Source of the DNA: Oasisia sp. SBJ-2009
Taxonomy: Eukaryota > Annelida > Polychaeta > Sabellida > Siboglinidae
Direction: 5' to 3'
DNA length: 64,000 nt
Assembly: GCA_964017155.1 (NCBI GenBank)
Contig: OZ024861.1
Coordinates: 47,011,513 to 47,075,512, forward strand
How positions within the stretch are numbered: the first letter of the stretch is position 1; each line of letters starts with the position of its first letter. Position numbers and translations under genes: made by a program. Shown in pieces: positions 1 through 11,600 of this stretch. A model generated the notes under the pieces. The model worked only from the letters and a program-made list of their open reading frames with translations. It was not told the DNA's origin and made no database searches.

Positions 1-200
1 TCATCTATATAACGCGAAATAAAAATGAACACCAAACAGTATCAAGAATAACTGTACCAATAAAGTACCAAGAATAACTGTGACGAAATCATACATAGGC
101 AGTTCGACCACAATGCAAACATATATTTTGCAATATATGTATTACATGTTTATCTGTTTGCGCAATCTGCCGCCGATTAGTTCGGCTTTTCATCGCGTAA

Positions 201-210
201 ATATACACAC

Positions 211-284
<74 letters not shown>

Positions 285-326
285 TTGTGTGTATGTATGT
301 ATGTATGTATGTATGTATGTATGTAT
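201..326. repeat. (AT)n / (GTAT)n microsatellite
   Basis: AT dinucleotides followed by GTAT tetranucleotides. Open frames here encode only Tyr/Ile runs and are artefacts. Confidence 0.95.
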
Positions 327-797
327 CTTGAGCACATCACGGGAGAATTACAAACATCGTACTAAAATATATACATAACACATTCTTTAAGAAACCATTT
401 CTTCATCTGGGTTTCACACTAGGATTGAACCAGCAAACCCCACGCCTGTGGGCATTCGATACCCTGACATTATAGCATGGAAAGGGAATACTTGTGAGAT
501 CATCGATTCCAGGATTTGGGCCGACAATTTCGTTATCAATGAAGCCCACAGTTGTATTACACCAACCCGTCATTAATAAATGGAAAGAGAATGTATAACT
601 CAAAATCCTGACCTGCTGGGATAAATATGACTTCCGAATTGGAACCAGCATATTGGATGTAATCTAAATTGATTCCGCTAGCAAAGGTTGTGGTATTGCG
701 AAATAGAAGAAGTCGACGAAATCGACGAAATCGACTAAGTACAAGAAACCAACATGAAATCCACGAAAACGACTAAGTCCTACGAGAAATGTGTACG

Positions 798-1010
798 TTA
801 TTACATTATCAGGCGAAAGTTATTACATTATCAGGCAAGAGGAGTTTATTACATTATCGGTTGAAAATTATTACATTATCGGTTAGCAAGTTTATTACAT
901 TATCGGTTGATGTTATTACATTATAGGGTGGTTATTACATTATCGGTTGATTTTATTACATTATCGGGTAGTTATTACATTACCGGGCGATTATTACATT
1001 ATCGGTTGTA
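798..1010. repeat. Minisatellite of TTATTACATTATCGG units
   Basis: Ten copies of TTATTACATTATCGG with spacers of 4-9 bp; the first two read TCAGG, one TAGGG and one ACCGG. Unit spacing is about 19-27 bp and irregular. Confidence 0.92.
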
Positions 1011-1055
1011 ACAGATGGGACTCAACGTAGAAACAATGGAATGGAGAGGGACGTC

Positions 1056-1091
<36 letters not shown>

Positions 1092-1330
1092 GTGAACACT
1101 ACGACATAGACGGGGCAGGGCTGTGCAAGGGTATTAACGAAAGGAATCAGGGCTAAGGGAACGTCACGTGATTTGAGGTAGAAGGGAAAGGGGAGGAAAG
1201 AAGGGAACGTAAGAAAGGTTTTGGAAATGAAAATGAAAACGGGCATATATAATGGATGAGGAGGTGGTCATATTGAATACGAAAAGAGAGCTGGCAGCGA
1301 ATCACGTGGTGAAGAGGTAGATACCACAGA

Positions 1331-1609
1331 CGAAGGTGCTATTACTGTGAAACAAGACTGTGAAGGAGATAGCAGAGAATTCAGGAAAATAAAAAGGAAC
1401 ACAAGCGATATGCAGTTTCGGTAGTTAAGGGGGAAAAGAGTAAACTGCGAGTGGTCTCGGTAAATTCAATTATCAGGAAGACAACGGACAAGATAGATGA
1501 TTTGATAATATGTGCTCCATTGTCTAAGCTAAAAGATGTCACAGAAAGAATAAGCCAGGTCATAGGAATGGCCAAGAGGACGTATTATTCTGTAAGTGGG
1601 CACCAATAA
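1331..1609 (+). pseudogene. Possible decayed coding segment (unrecognised)
   Basis: Two adjoining plus-strand open stretches in different frames are compositionally protein-like: EGAITVKQDCEGDS with KIKRNTSDMQF, then after a frame shift at about 1420 KLRVVSVNSIIRKTTDKID with TERISQVIGMAKRTYYSVS and a stop at 1607. The family was not recognised; it may be transposon-derived. Low confidence. Confidence 0.22.
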
Positions 1610-1806
1610 TGCTGATACGGCAGGTATGACGGCCGACATTGGTAAGAATGAGACAGGCACGCGTTAGATTAAACCGATGTATAACATCATATTATATTCG
1701 CATGATCGATAACTATATTAACAAAGAGTATGCTTAATCAATCAATATCCGTTTAAATAAAGAAATTCAATATTAATTGCAGAACAAAACTGCTAACACC
1801 ATATCA

Positions 1807-1855
1807 AAGTGCACTATTTATGATATGCTTAGTGCACTATTTATGATATGCTTAC
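1807..1855. repeat. Tandem duplication starting at the Ly6-type donor
   Basis: Two 23-bp copies of TAAGCATATCATAAATAGTG plus CAC on the minus strand. The first starts at intron position +2, inside the 5' splice site; the second is preceded by C instead of G, so it is not a donor. Confidence 0.9.
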
Positions 1856-1981
1856 CTGTAACGTCCATCAAGCACTTATTGCATGACACAGTTTGGACAT
1901 CAGTGTATTTGGTAGGGTCGGCGCAGTGCGAGTTGCCAATCTCGCCCACGATATCACAGGAATAGCAGCGGATCGTGTCAC
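1856..1981 (-). CDS. Ly6/three-finger-type protein, exon 2 (partial gene)
   Basis: 126 nt; acceptor CATCCAG, donor CAG|GTAAGC, phase 1 in and out. Encodes GDTIRCYSCDIVGEIGNSHC, then ADPTKYTDVQTVSCNKCLMD. The mature N-terminus IRCYSC and the spacing of its cysteines are typical of the first half of Ly6/uPAR or Sleepless-like domains. The second half, with the CC and terminal CN motif, was not found between 1 and 1850, so the gene may continue beyond the window. Confidence 0.66.
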
Positions 1982-2282
1982 CTGGATGGCACAATATTTC
2001 ATTTATACCAAACAGTGTTACAGTCATATGCATATCCTTTTTTATAATCATGGATTAACGTTAAAAAATCAATGTGCAAACGTCAAACACTTGTTGCCCG
2101 CAAACTAGAACACTGGTATTAACATGTTTGTTGATGATGTTTGTTAAAACAGTGCCATGCTAGCTTGTCGTTTCATGTGTTTGCTCACAGAAAAATAATG
2201 ATACATAACTGTTTCCGCGTGATCGTTCGCTAAAGAAACATTATATACAGCTTATTACTGAAATGTGACTTTAAAAACTTAC

Positions 2283-2337
2283 CCAATTTGACATCAACAG
2301 CGACGAGAAGAAAAACTGAAACCAAAAACAGTTGCAT
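2283..2337 (-). CDS. Ly6/three-finger-type protein, exon 1 (signal peptide)
   Basis: ATG at 2337 opens MQLFLVSVFLLVAVDVKL, a clear hydrophobic signal peptide, ending in phase 1 at donor TGG|GTAAGT. It joins in phase to the cysteine-rich exon at 1856-1981. The product is probably a small secreted or GPI-anchored protein. The family is inferred from the signal peptide plus CYSC motif. Confidence 0.68.
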
Positions 2338-3322
2338 GGTTGCTGGTTCTACGAATTCACTCCAAAAGGTAGATTTCGACGTTTGCTGCTGATGTACCAG
2401 AGTTGGCTGTGAAGCGATCGCCAAACACAGCTAATAACATTCCAATCTACGTAGTCACTGCATGACTAAAAGGAAACGCACCTGATACAAGCCGATTGGT
2501 TGCAGGCGTAAAGGCTTACACCCTGTCAAGGTGTTGATCTAACGCGTGTGGGCGTACACGTTTTTAAATTATATGCTCCTGTGAACAATAGCCATATTAG
2601 ACAGGAACAGGTCATTCACAGACACACCGTATGCGTAGTCCTGATGCGGCAATCACTGGTTCAGAGCAGCTTAGAAATACGTCAAAGAACCCACTGCTAC
2701 TGTAGAAAATACATGGTGATGCGCAGGGTCCTTGAAGGACTAATTAAGCACCATTGTCATAGATCTCGCCAGTTACACTGTCTGGAAGTCCATTTCAGAT
2801 CTCTACCGTAGAGTGGATGACAGTGCAGTCAGTGTAGTATGTTACTGAGATTGGTTCGGCGAGCGCATGATTTTGAATACACAGACTGGTGCGGGTTGCC
2901 AGTCAAACCACGTACGGCTGAGGAAGCATCACCTTCTGGTCTGGCGGGCACAGGCTGGTGTGTATTTTGTGTAGCTTTGGTGTAGCAGCCACTTGACGTT
3001 TACACCGTAGTCGGGGTGTGTGTGTGTGGGGGGGGGGGGTTGAGCCACGAGGAATGTGCAGATCGTTCGAGGCAGTATTGATCTTGTCTAGTTGTACTAG
3101 TTTATAAACCAATATGTGTCAGTTTATCATACTCTTAGTCTTATATTTTAAAACGGCTGCCATATCATAATATGAATTAAGTCACGTAGATGCACTGCAT
3201 TATGTTTGATTATTACACGATAAACCATCTTACAGTTCAAGGTGATTGTCACAATGCTGCCATTGTCTTATCATTATAACTCCTGCTAGACCACATGAAT
3301 TATTTGGTGAACGGATAGACAC

Positions 3323-3425
3323 AGACACATATACATAAATACACACACCCACACATACGCGCGGGCACGCGCACGCGCACGCGCACGCGCACACGCACAC
3401 GCACACGCACACGCACACGCACACA
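3323..3425. repeat. (CACGCG)n / (CACA)n microsatellite
   Basis: Alternating purine-pyrimidine tract, a possible Z-DNA former. Cys/Val and Arg/Val open frames on the minus strand are artefacts. Confidence 0.93.
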
Positions 3426-3909
3426 CTCAATTTTGGAACCTGACCATGACAATATGTAACCGACATGTGGCTGCGTAAGAGAGTCAGTCTTCATATTTTG
3501 AATTTTTTGAATTCTTTTTTTTGAAACTTTTTTTCTCTAACACATTTAAACCACTAGCGTGGGGAGAGTTCTTCAACTATAACACACCGGCTGTCTCGCA
3601 TCAGGCAACAATCGCCTTGGTGTTCAAGTCTTCGATGTCGTATTTAACCAAACAATACCAACCCAACAACTGAACAAATGCAGTATTCATAGAGACCAGT
3701 TAGCAATTATACTAAAGTAGACCACATAATAGCAATTATACTAACGGCCAATTCACCGGGTAATGTTGCTAGAGTGTTTAGTTCCGTAAGACATTTTACA
3801 AAACGGCCGCTTGCTTTCACCGTCACGATACCGCTGTTGGTAATTGTCCCTTATGAACAAATACTGTGTAGATAGATATGAAACGCGGTCTCACGAGGCG
3901 CCGCTGCAT

Positions 3910-3978
3910 ACGATTTTATGTTTACACTAGGCTGCAACCGTGCCTCACGCCAGATCGCCTAGTGTAAACATAAAATCG
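3910..3978. repeat. Perfect 22-bp inverted repeat (hairpin)
   Basis: Arm CGATTTTATGTTTACACTAG plus GC pairs with GCCTAGTGTAAACATAAAAT plus CG about 22 bp later. May be a miniature foldback element. Confidence 0.85.
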
Positions 3979-5383
3979 CATGCAACATGTCTCTTGTATA
4001 GGGAAAGTTCTATTCCGTGCAACATTGTCTCTTGGTTGCATGGAATTTGTCCAATCACAGGCAGTGACCGCGAGTGACGTATCGCTTTTGAACGCATTGC
4101 ATTTACTTCTTCTACGAACAGTGACATTTATTGTTTTATACATACATTAAGAATACCATCATTACGAGTCATGCCAACCCCATCGCTATGAAGAACCGAT
4201 ACGTATTTGAAGGTAGGCCTGCCTGACAATATTCGAAGCGGCGCTTATTTGTTTTATCGCCCATATCAGCAATGTTATGCCAATACCTTGACCCAATGTA
4301 GTGCCTTATAGAGCGGGTGTACTTTTCTTAGAAACATAATGATTGTATAATGGGACCAGCAATACTGCTGTGATCATTCTTATTTTGCTAGGGTGGAATA
4401 GTTATATTAATAAAAAATTGTATTACAAAGAGCTTTATATTAACAAATTAATTATTTTCAGTGTAATGTTTGATACAATTAAAAGAATCCCTTTTGTGTG
4501 TGTCACAAAGAATCCCTTTAAGGGGATTCCTTAAAAAAATAAACTGTAATGCAACTAATTTTAACTAATCGTATTCAGTATTTCATATAATGATATGCCT
4601 ACATTTAATTACAAAAGTGTTTTATTAATCACTTATAACCCAGAAAACATATACATTATTACTCCAGATACGTTTCTAGTTTGTGCTCCGCATAAACTAT
4701 CAGTATACTATGAATAATTGGTATATAAGTCACTTAAGCCAATATAAACTATGCATGAATATAAAATACAGCATCATATTTTCAAAACAAAATATCTGAG
4801 TAATACAAATTAATATTAACTAAACATATAATGTTGTAACACTGTCATGTATGTTCATATGCCAATATTAATCCTCACACAACGTACACATTTGAATTAA
4901 TTACGTTTTTGTTACATTTTGTGGTTCAATTATTGGAGTTACAGAAAGCAAGGCATATATGCAGACTGAAACCAATGGTGGACAATTTGGATTACACTAT
5001 ATGACCTGCATCAGCTTCATGTAGACCGAGTTAATGTGACAAGTGGCCATCTCCTCATGTGGACAAGTTTCCTTGTTTCAGTGGCAGCTCATCTTACATG
5101 TCAAATTATATATCACCATTTAATGCAAATAAAGTGTATTATAAACATCAGCTTAGCACACCATTTGTTGCCTATTGAACATTATTTTCAATTTAGCCTG
5201 TTTTTATGTTGAAATATACGCATTTATACTTATTATAATTTACACCACAAATTGGTAGTGTATATTAAGCAAAACGATTGTGGACATATAATTTCAGAAT
5301 GCAACTATAAAACTTATTTGTTGTATTGTGTTAATGTACTCATGCGTCATTTTATATGCCACCTTCTTCTGGAGTTGGGTTTG

Positions 5384-5387
<4 letters not shown>

Positions 5388-5426
<39 letters not shown>

Positions 5427-5520
5427 GTATATATATATATGTATGTGTGTATATATATAATATATATATATTAAATATATATATATATTATATATATATG
5501 TATGTGTATATATATATATG
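5388..5520. repeat. AT-rich dinucleotide tract
   Basis: ATATAT runs interrupted by GTATGTGTG. Confidence 0.95.
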
Positions 5521-6496
5521 TCAAATCCTGGCTACGCCACTGCATCACACTTCTCATTGAAGTGGCCGTGTTCGTCAAATGACGGAGCTAACAGTAGCTC
5601 CTCCGGTATAGCATACGGGTGGAAGCATACATCGCGTGCTCTAATGCTCCTCTCGTTTTACGATAGCATAACACACCAACAAAATTAAAGTCTTGAAGTT
5701 TTCTCATAGACGCAACATACGGCTACGAAAGGCCCACTAGACTCGGCGTCTCTCCCCCGTCCTAGCAGCCTCTACGAGGTGTGAGACCTACGACCTACGA
5801 GACCAGCTACATAAATTCACCAGAGATAAACTGGAGGAGCTCGTGAACTTTCTCTAGTTCGCCAACTGGGGTGATTGGAACGCAGCACAGGTCCCCTGTA
5901 GGCTGTTTCCAACATCAGACGTCCGAGAAATGGCGTGATTACGGGACTGGGTGAACGAACGGTTGGACGAATTGAATACTATACATTTTAGAAGCTCTAT
6001 GCGCACATACTGGAGATCCCAATTATACACATGATATTTGTATTGCATTTTGACCCTTTTTAAATAATTATTTTAATCACTTATTCATTTTTTTTCATGA
6101 CCTATTTATTTTTATTACTCACTTATTTATTCTTTCACTTGTGCCCCATAATTGCTTTAATTGTATTTTATGTATTGTACTATTTTCATAAAAAAATATG
6201 TTATGTATACGTACGGACTTTGTGTCCGAAATAAACATTATATCTGCTTCACTTGTGCGTGATATATCGCTGATAAACCTGTACGGAGGACCCATTAATA
6301 TAGTGGCTAACAGATAAGCAAATCAAACAAGGTTAGTTTCATGTATTGGTGTATTACAATGCAAGTGCACATCGGAAACTTTACAATTAGGATCGCTCCA
6401 CGCGCGATTAATCACACGATCCTCCTCCTGATGCCTTGCAAAATTCTACTATTGTACATTTACTGTAAATTAATAACTAAAACTCGTGTCGTCTCA

Positions 6497-6634
6497 TTAT
6501 GCTTTTCTTTTTCGTTTCTTGCCGCTGCTGGTTTTTGTTGGGCGCAACTCTTCAATCCTTCTCTTCTTGGCCTCCTTCTTTGCCAGGTTCTTCTTGATCT
6601 TCCTTCTAGCCGCCAGCTCAGGGTCAGCCACGGC
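6497..6634 (-). CDS. UTP20: UTP20 exon w46, C-terminus and stop
   Basis: 138 nt including TAA; acceptor TTTGCAG, phase 0. Encodes [20 protein letters not shown], then [12 protein letters not shown] and a lysine/arginine-rich end, the expected basic nucleolar C-terminus (human NPDIAAKKKMKKH and KKRKIEFLRP). Confidence 0.93.
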   Translation of the reverse strand, partial: AVADPELAARRKIKKNLAKKEAKKRRIEELRPTKTSSGKKRKRKA

Positions 6635-8543
6635 CTGCAAAGTACCAGGGCCAAGGGTCAAGCAGAAGTACGAATTTATTAAAACATTAATTTGTCGAGT
6701 ACAACGTCAAGCATAAGTATGTTGGGACAATTACACGGGCATCGCATCAACAATAATATTATTATAATTTATGTATCAATAATTGACATTAATTTGATAT
6801 TCATTACAGACAGCAGAGTGGGACTCGGAGAGGGGGTGGAAAAATGTTCAGTCCAACGCTAAATATTCATGGTGTGGGTGGTGGTTTAAGCCAGTGAGAA
6901 ACTCTTTGTTTTACTGTTCATACTTTAATCGCAACTTATTCACTATTATACATGGATAATATTTTTTTATAAATTGCGTTACGAAGGGCGGGACGGACGA
7001 TAGGATGGGCGTGCGGGCGTGCGGGCGGGCGGGCGGGCGGGCGGGCGGACGGACGGACGGGCGGACGGACGGACGGACGGACGGACGGACGGACGGACGG
7101 ACGGACGGACGGACGGACGGACGGACGGACGGACGGACGGACGGACGGACGGACGGACAAGCGGACGGACAAGCGGACGGACGATGTGACAGATAGACAG
7201 GAGGAGAAGAGATGAGTCTTATAAAACTCTTCGAGATCCAGTTCGGGTGACAGAACTGACCTGTGTCGCCCTCTGTCTCTTGCGGATGTCTCGTCTCTCC
7301 GTCAGGGCCCTCAGAGCCGTCGCGTACGTCTGGGTGAACGTCTCAACTCCGACGATGCCTTTGAGCAGGTCGAGAACCTGTTGACTCAGACTGTGCAACT
7401 CGCTGTCTGTAACACACATCACACAACCCATGTATCCAACAGTCGCGGTTTCCTACGTCACAATAACGTTGACAACAATGTTGATAAAGGCTAAATATGT
7501 GAACTGCATTACTTGTGCGACATGACGTCGTCTCCAAGAGCACACTGCACACCTTCCTAAATACCAACGGTTCCTTGCGCATTTTGTCATAAAATATTCT
7601 TCTGAAACTACAATTTCAATAACATTCAAGATTAAAAAAACTTGATTGTCCGTTTAAAAACATATTAAAAACGGAAATTTTTCTTCAGTCACACATAAAA
7701 TGACAGAAATAAAAACATTGGTGAATCTTATACAGTTGTCAATACACAATAAAATGATAGTAAATATAGTCATCACTAAAATAGGTAAAGTATACTAATA
7801 CATTACGTATAAATAAATAAATAAGCATGTATAATTTCTTAAAATGGGTCTCTGATAGGAGACAATAACATTAGTAATAACATAATACTAAAATTGATAA
7901 ATAAATAAGATTAAATAAAGAGTTACCATAAGAATATGAGACACATAAAATGTAAAAATTAATTAATGACTCGTTGAAAACAGAGCATTATCATTTAGCA
8001 TTTATAATGGCAGACATTTTGGTACAAACGATTTTTGGAAGAGGTTCTTTTTTGCTAATGGAACTTTTAGACGTCTCACGACGAAAACATATACGACGAA
8101 AAGCACGTGTTCGGGCAGCCATTTTGTTGACCGCTTAACGGCGTTTGAAAAGCAACTTGAATGCGTTATGCATTATCCAACGAAAAATGTATATGCGCGA
8201 TACATTCACTGATAACAAAAGGTCTATTTGAAATATATAGCACGGCCGCCATATTGTTTTCCTATTGTTACGTATAATGACAGTGACGCCATATTATTTC
8301 AGCCACGTTACACGTAGCAGCCGCAGGCGACGATCGTGATTTCTCGTATATCTATAACAAAACTCCCGGAAATTCAATTTGAATTGACGCTAGACAATTC
8401 ACGTTCCACATGAAATGCGTAATTACAACATGTAAATAAAGTCCTCTGATCTCTATTAACGACGATTTTTTTAAATTATTGATAGCAAGTGTGAGCAATC
8501 ACGTCAAGCCGTTATCCGCCGTCTTGCTATAATCAAATCGTCG

Positions 8544-8637
<94 letters not shown>

Positions 8638-11600
8638 AATGTGTGTTTGTGTGTATGGTATGGGTAATTAAGTGTACAAACACTAGATGCTTGTTGACTA
8701 GCAAAGCTCAGCCAATCAATCAGACCGGATGCCGAACAGGAGGAGCATTTGTTTATGCGTTTCGTTCACATTTGACGTCGGTCTAGTGAATATTTTTATT
8801 ATGACGTCTGTTGTTGTGTGTCTGAGGACGTAACAGTGGCGTTACGTCATCGAACTCGTCACTTTAACGCGTTAATCCCACTGATCTATTTACATCGATG
8901 GGAAGCCTCCCATACTTTTATGTATAATGATCGTATTATGTCCGAAGTACAACCCAACACTACCTGGAATCTGTACTGTCCCGGACTTCTACAATAAATC
9001 CATGAGTGTTTCTCCCGCAAATTTAATTTGAATTGCCGCGAAATTTGACATACATAGTCACATTCCAAATGTGACCTGTACTCACTGCACAAAAATCGTC
9101 CTACCACCCCAATTATCGACGGTTTGGGGACAGCAGGATATCCAACAATGGCGTCACGTGCACTTCATATTCATCTACCAATGGTAGATCCCGCCGTCAT
9201 ATAGCGGGACAGTGCGGCCGTAATCAAACGTATGCAGTTATGATATCATACTTCCACGTGGGTATTGAACAGAGGTTATTGCACAGCTTGCGTGTGGAAT
9301 ACACAGTCACTGCAACTTAACTAATCGAACGTGCTTGTGCGGCGAATCCCTCATCGCCGACAAGGCAAACGCTGCCGAAATGTATTCGTATTCGTTTGAA
9401 CCCGTTGTCAACTACCAACGAACTAATGTAGCGCCACCTAACGCCTTGCAAAAAAACAGTGGCGCCACACCGCGGACCCGGAACAAATCAAGGATGCGGT
9501 ATAATTACGGTTCTGTAATTATTCTAGAAACATCACGACCGTCTGTCAAGGCACTATTGCAAGAACACGGCATTTACCAAGACCAGTGCAGTTTACATGT
9601 CTATTCCAAATAATTTATTAACGCATGAGACCTGTACATACATGATAGCAGCAAGCGGCTTACATTCTAAATGGGCGGACCTTGAAAACAATGTAATCAC
9701 ACCCAATAAATGCATACTATAAAAATTCGCATAATTTAGAATGTTTGTAAAAATGCAAGAAAGTAAGCAATATGGCTTAAATTGTGTCAAAGTAAAATAT
9801 CACAATAAAAAACAGCATTCAGGGAACATATTATTTTCAAAAAGCAGCTTAACTTACATTGAGATTCGGAGAAGTTAATTACCATGCAACGATTGATGGA
9901 CTGTTTGTCATCACTATTTCAATGTGTGTAATTTGGGATTCAGCCACGTCCCGGGTTTTCTTAACACGGACACCGAACCAATTATAGCCGACTACCGGAA
10001 TTGGTTTAACTGTTTGCTAAGACTTAGACAGTTGACATGACGTTTTGTCCCGGTCAGACGCCGAATCCAACACTTCTGAGCATGACCTAACAGACCATTG
10101 CCATCTACATATTTTGGCTTTGTTGGAGTGCTACATCCGAAGTAACGTCATTACTTCCCAGTGCCCCAGTATGCTCTCATGTCCAAAAGTTGACGTAAAT
10201 CCGAGTTCACCTACGAGCATCATCAAGTATTTTCTAGTGTCTTCATCCAACGCACAACCGTCAACACACGCTGATCTGTTGGCAAAACGCAGTCTCGCTT
10301 CACTCCACGCGCAAACCACCATCCGGAAGTGCGCAATCGGTCTACTTCCGGTACCACATCTGGATCGTATTCATGCGCTTGATCTTCTTCTGTAGCTGCA
10401 GGATGCCGTAGAGCAGCGCCTCGGCGGAGGGCGGACACCCGGGGATGTAGATGTCGACAGGGATGATACGGTTCACCCCTCGCACCACGGTGTACGTGTA
10501 GTGGTAGTACCCGCCGCCGTTGGCGCAGCTGCCCATCGACAGCACCCACTTCGGGTCGGGCATCTGGTCGTACACCTTCCGCAGCGCCGGCGCCATCTTG
10601 TTGGTGAGAGTGCCGGCGACGATCATACAGTCGGACTGCCGGGGGCTGGCGCGGAACACGACGCCGAACCTGTCGGGGAAGGAACGAGTCTATGGTGGTT
10701 TATTCGATAAAATATGCATCACAAGACAACAAGCGAATATATTGTTCATGGCTCCAAGAATGGTTTATTGTAGTATAATTAACTTACTTTGGAGCTTAAT
10801 GTCGAAGATAAGTATAACGTTTCGATCCGTTAGCTACGGACCATGTTCACGTACTGGTGTCACGTGTGTTGCCTCAGTGAAAAAGGCCCGTAGCTGACGG
10901 ATCGAAACGTTGTACTCATCTTCGACATTAAGCTCCAAAGTAAGTTAATTATACTACAATAACACTACAAGTACAGTCTAACCGTGTTTAACCACTTTAA
11001 TTAACTAATCACCGTCACATACGGTGTACTTAAAAAATATGTCGTAAGTTACGGCATTTTTAATACCGTTAAAAATAAATTTGTAATAGCGTAATTTCAG
11101 ACTGTGTTACTCTCCAACAGTTCGCGATCGACATATTCAAATAGCGAACACTATTCTGGTTTATTCAAAGCAATTTCTTCGTTTCGGGCAGCACATTTTT
11201 AACAGAATTCAAACTAGCATTGCGAACAAAACAGGAAAAAATCGGGCATCACACATACTTTCAGATTTGTTTCTAGCATTACGAAGAGTAAACGAAAACG
11301 AGGCACAAACAGCCTCGTTCTGACAACCACCTGTCCATGTCGTAGCGCGGCGCGGCGAAGTGCATCATCTCAATGGCGCAGCAGGCGAGGCCGAACGTCA
11401 TCGGCCACAGCGAGCTCTTGCGGCCCCAGTTGATCAGGTCGTCAGCACGAGCTAGCGTGTAGTCCAGCGCGTTGCTCTTGCCCGTGAACGGAGAATACGG
11501 CTTCCGTTTCGTCACAGCCCCCTTGCTGGTGCTACCCTCTCGGTACGGTACTACGCTCACGCACTGGGGCTGGACGCGCTGCAGCGCCGCCTGCTGGTGG

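Larger units (their letters stand above)
2340..6490. other. Intergenic region without a recognised gene
   Basis: Between the Ly6-type exons and the UTP20 stop. It holds a GT/GC microsatellite (3323-3425), a hairpin (3910-3978), an AT tract (5388-5520) and AT-rich DNA. Short open frames show no domain or splice support. Confidence 0.6.

Noticed and set aside
410..480. tRNA-like B box GGTTCAATCC on the minus strand
   Set aside because: No convincing A box or cloverleaf; the overlapping 82-codon frame also lacks support.
2548..2811. 87-codon plus-strand frame
   Set aside because: No homology or signal recognised; typical random length for this window.
6936..7196. RPSVRPSV and GRTDGRTD proteins
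   Set aside because: ACGG microsatellite artefacts.
10223..10549. Alternative minus frame and plus frames over NDUFS7
   Set aside because: Shadow frames of the conserved NDUFS7 exon 2.
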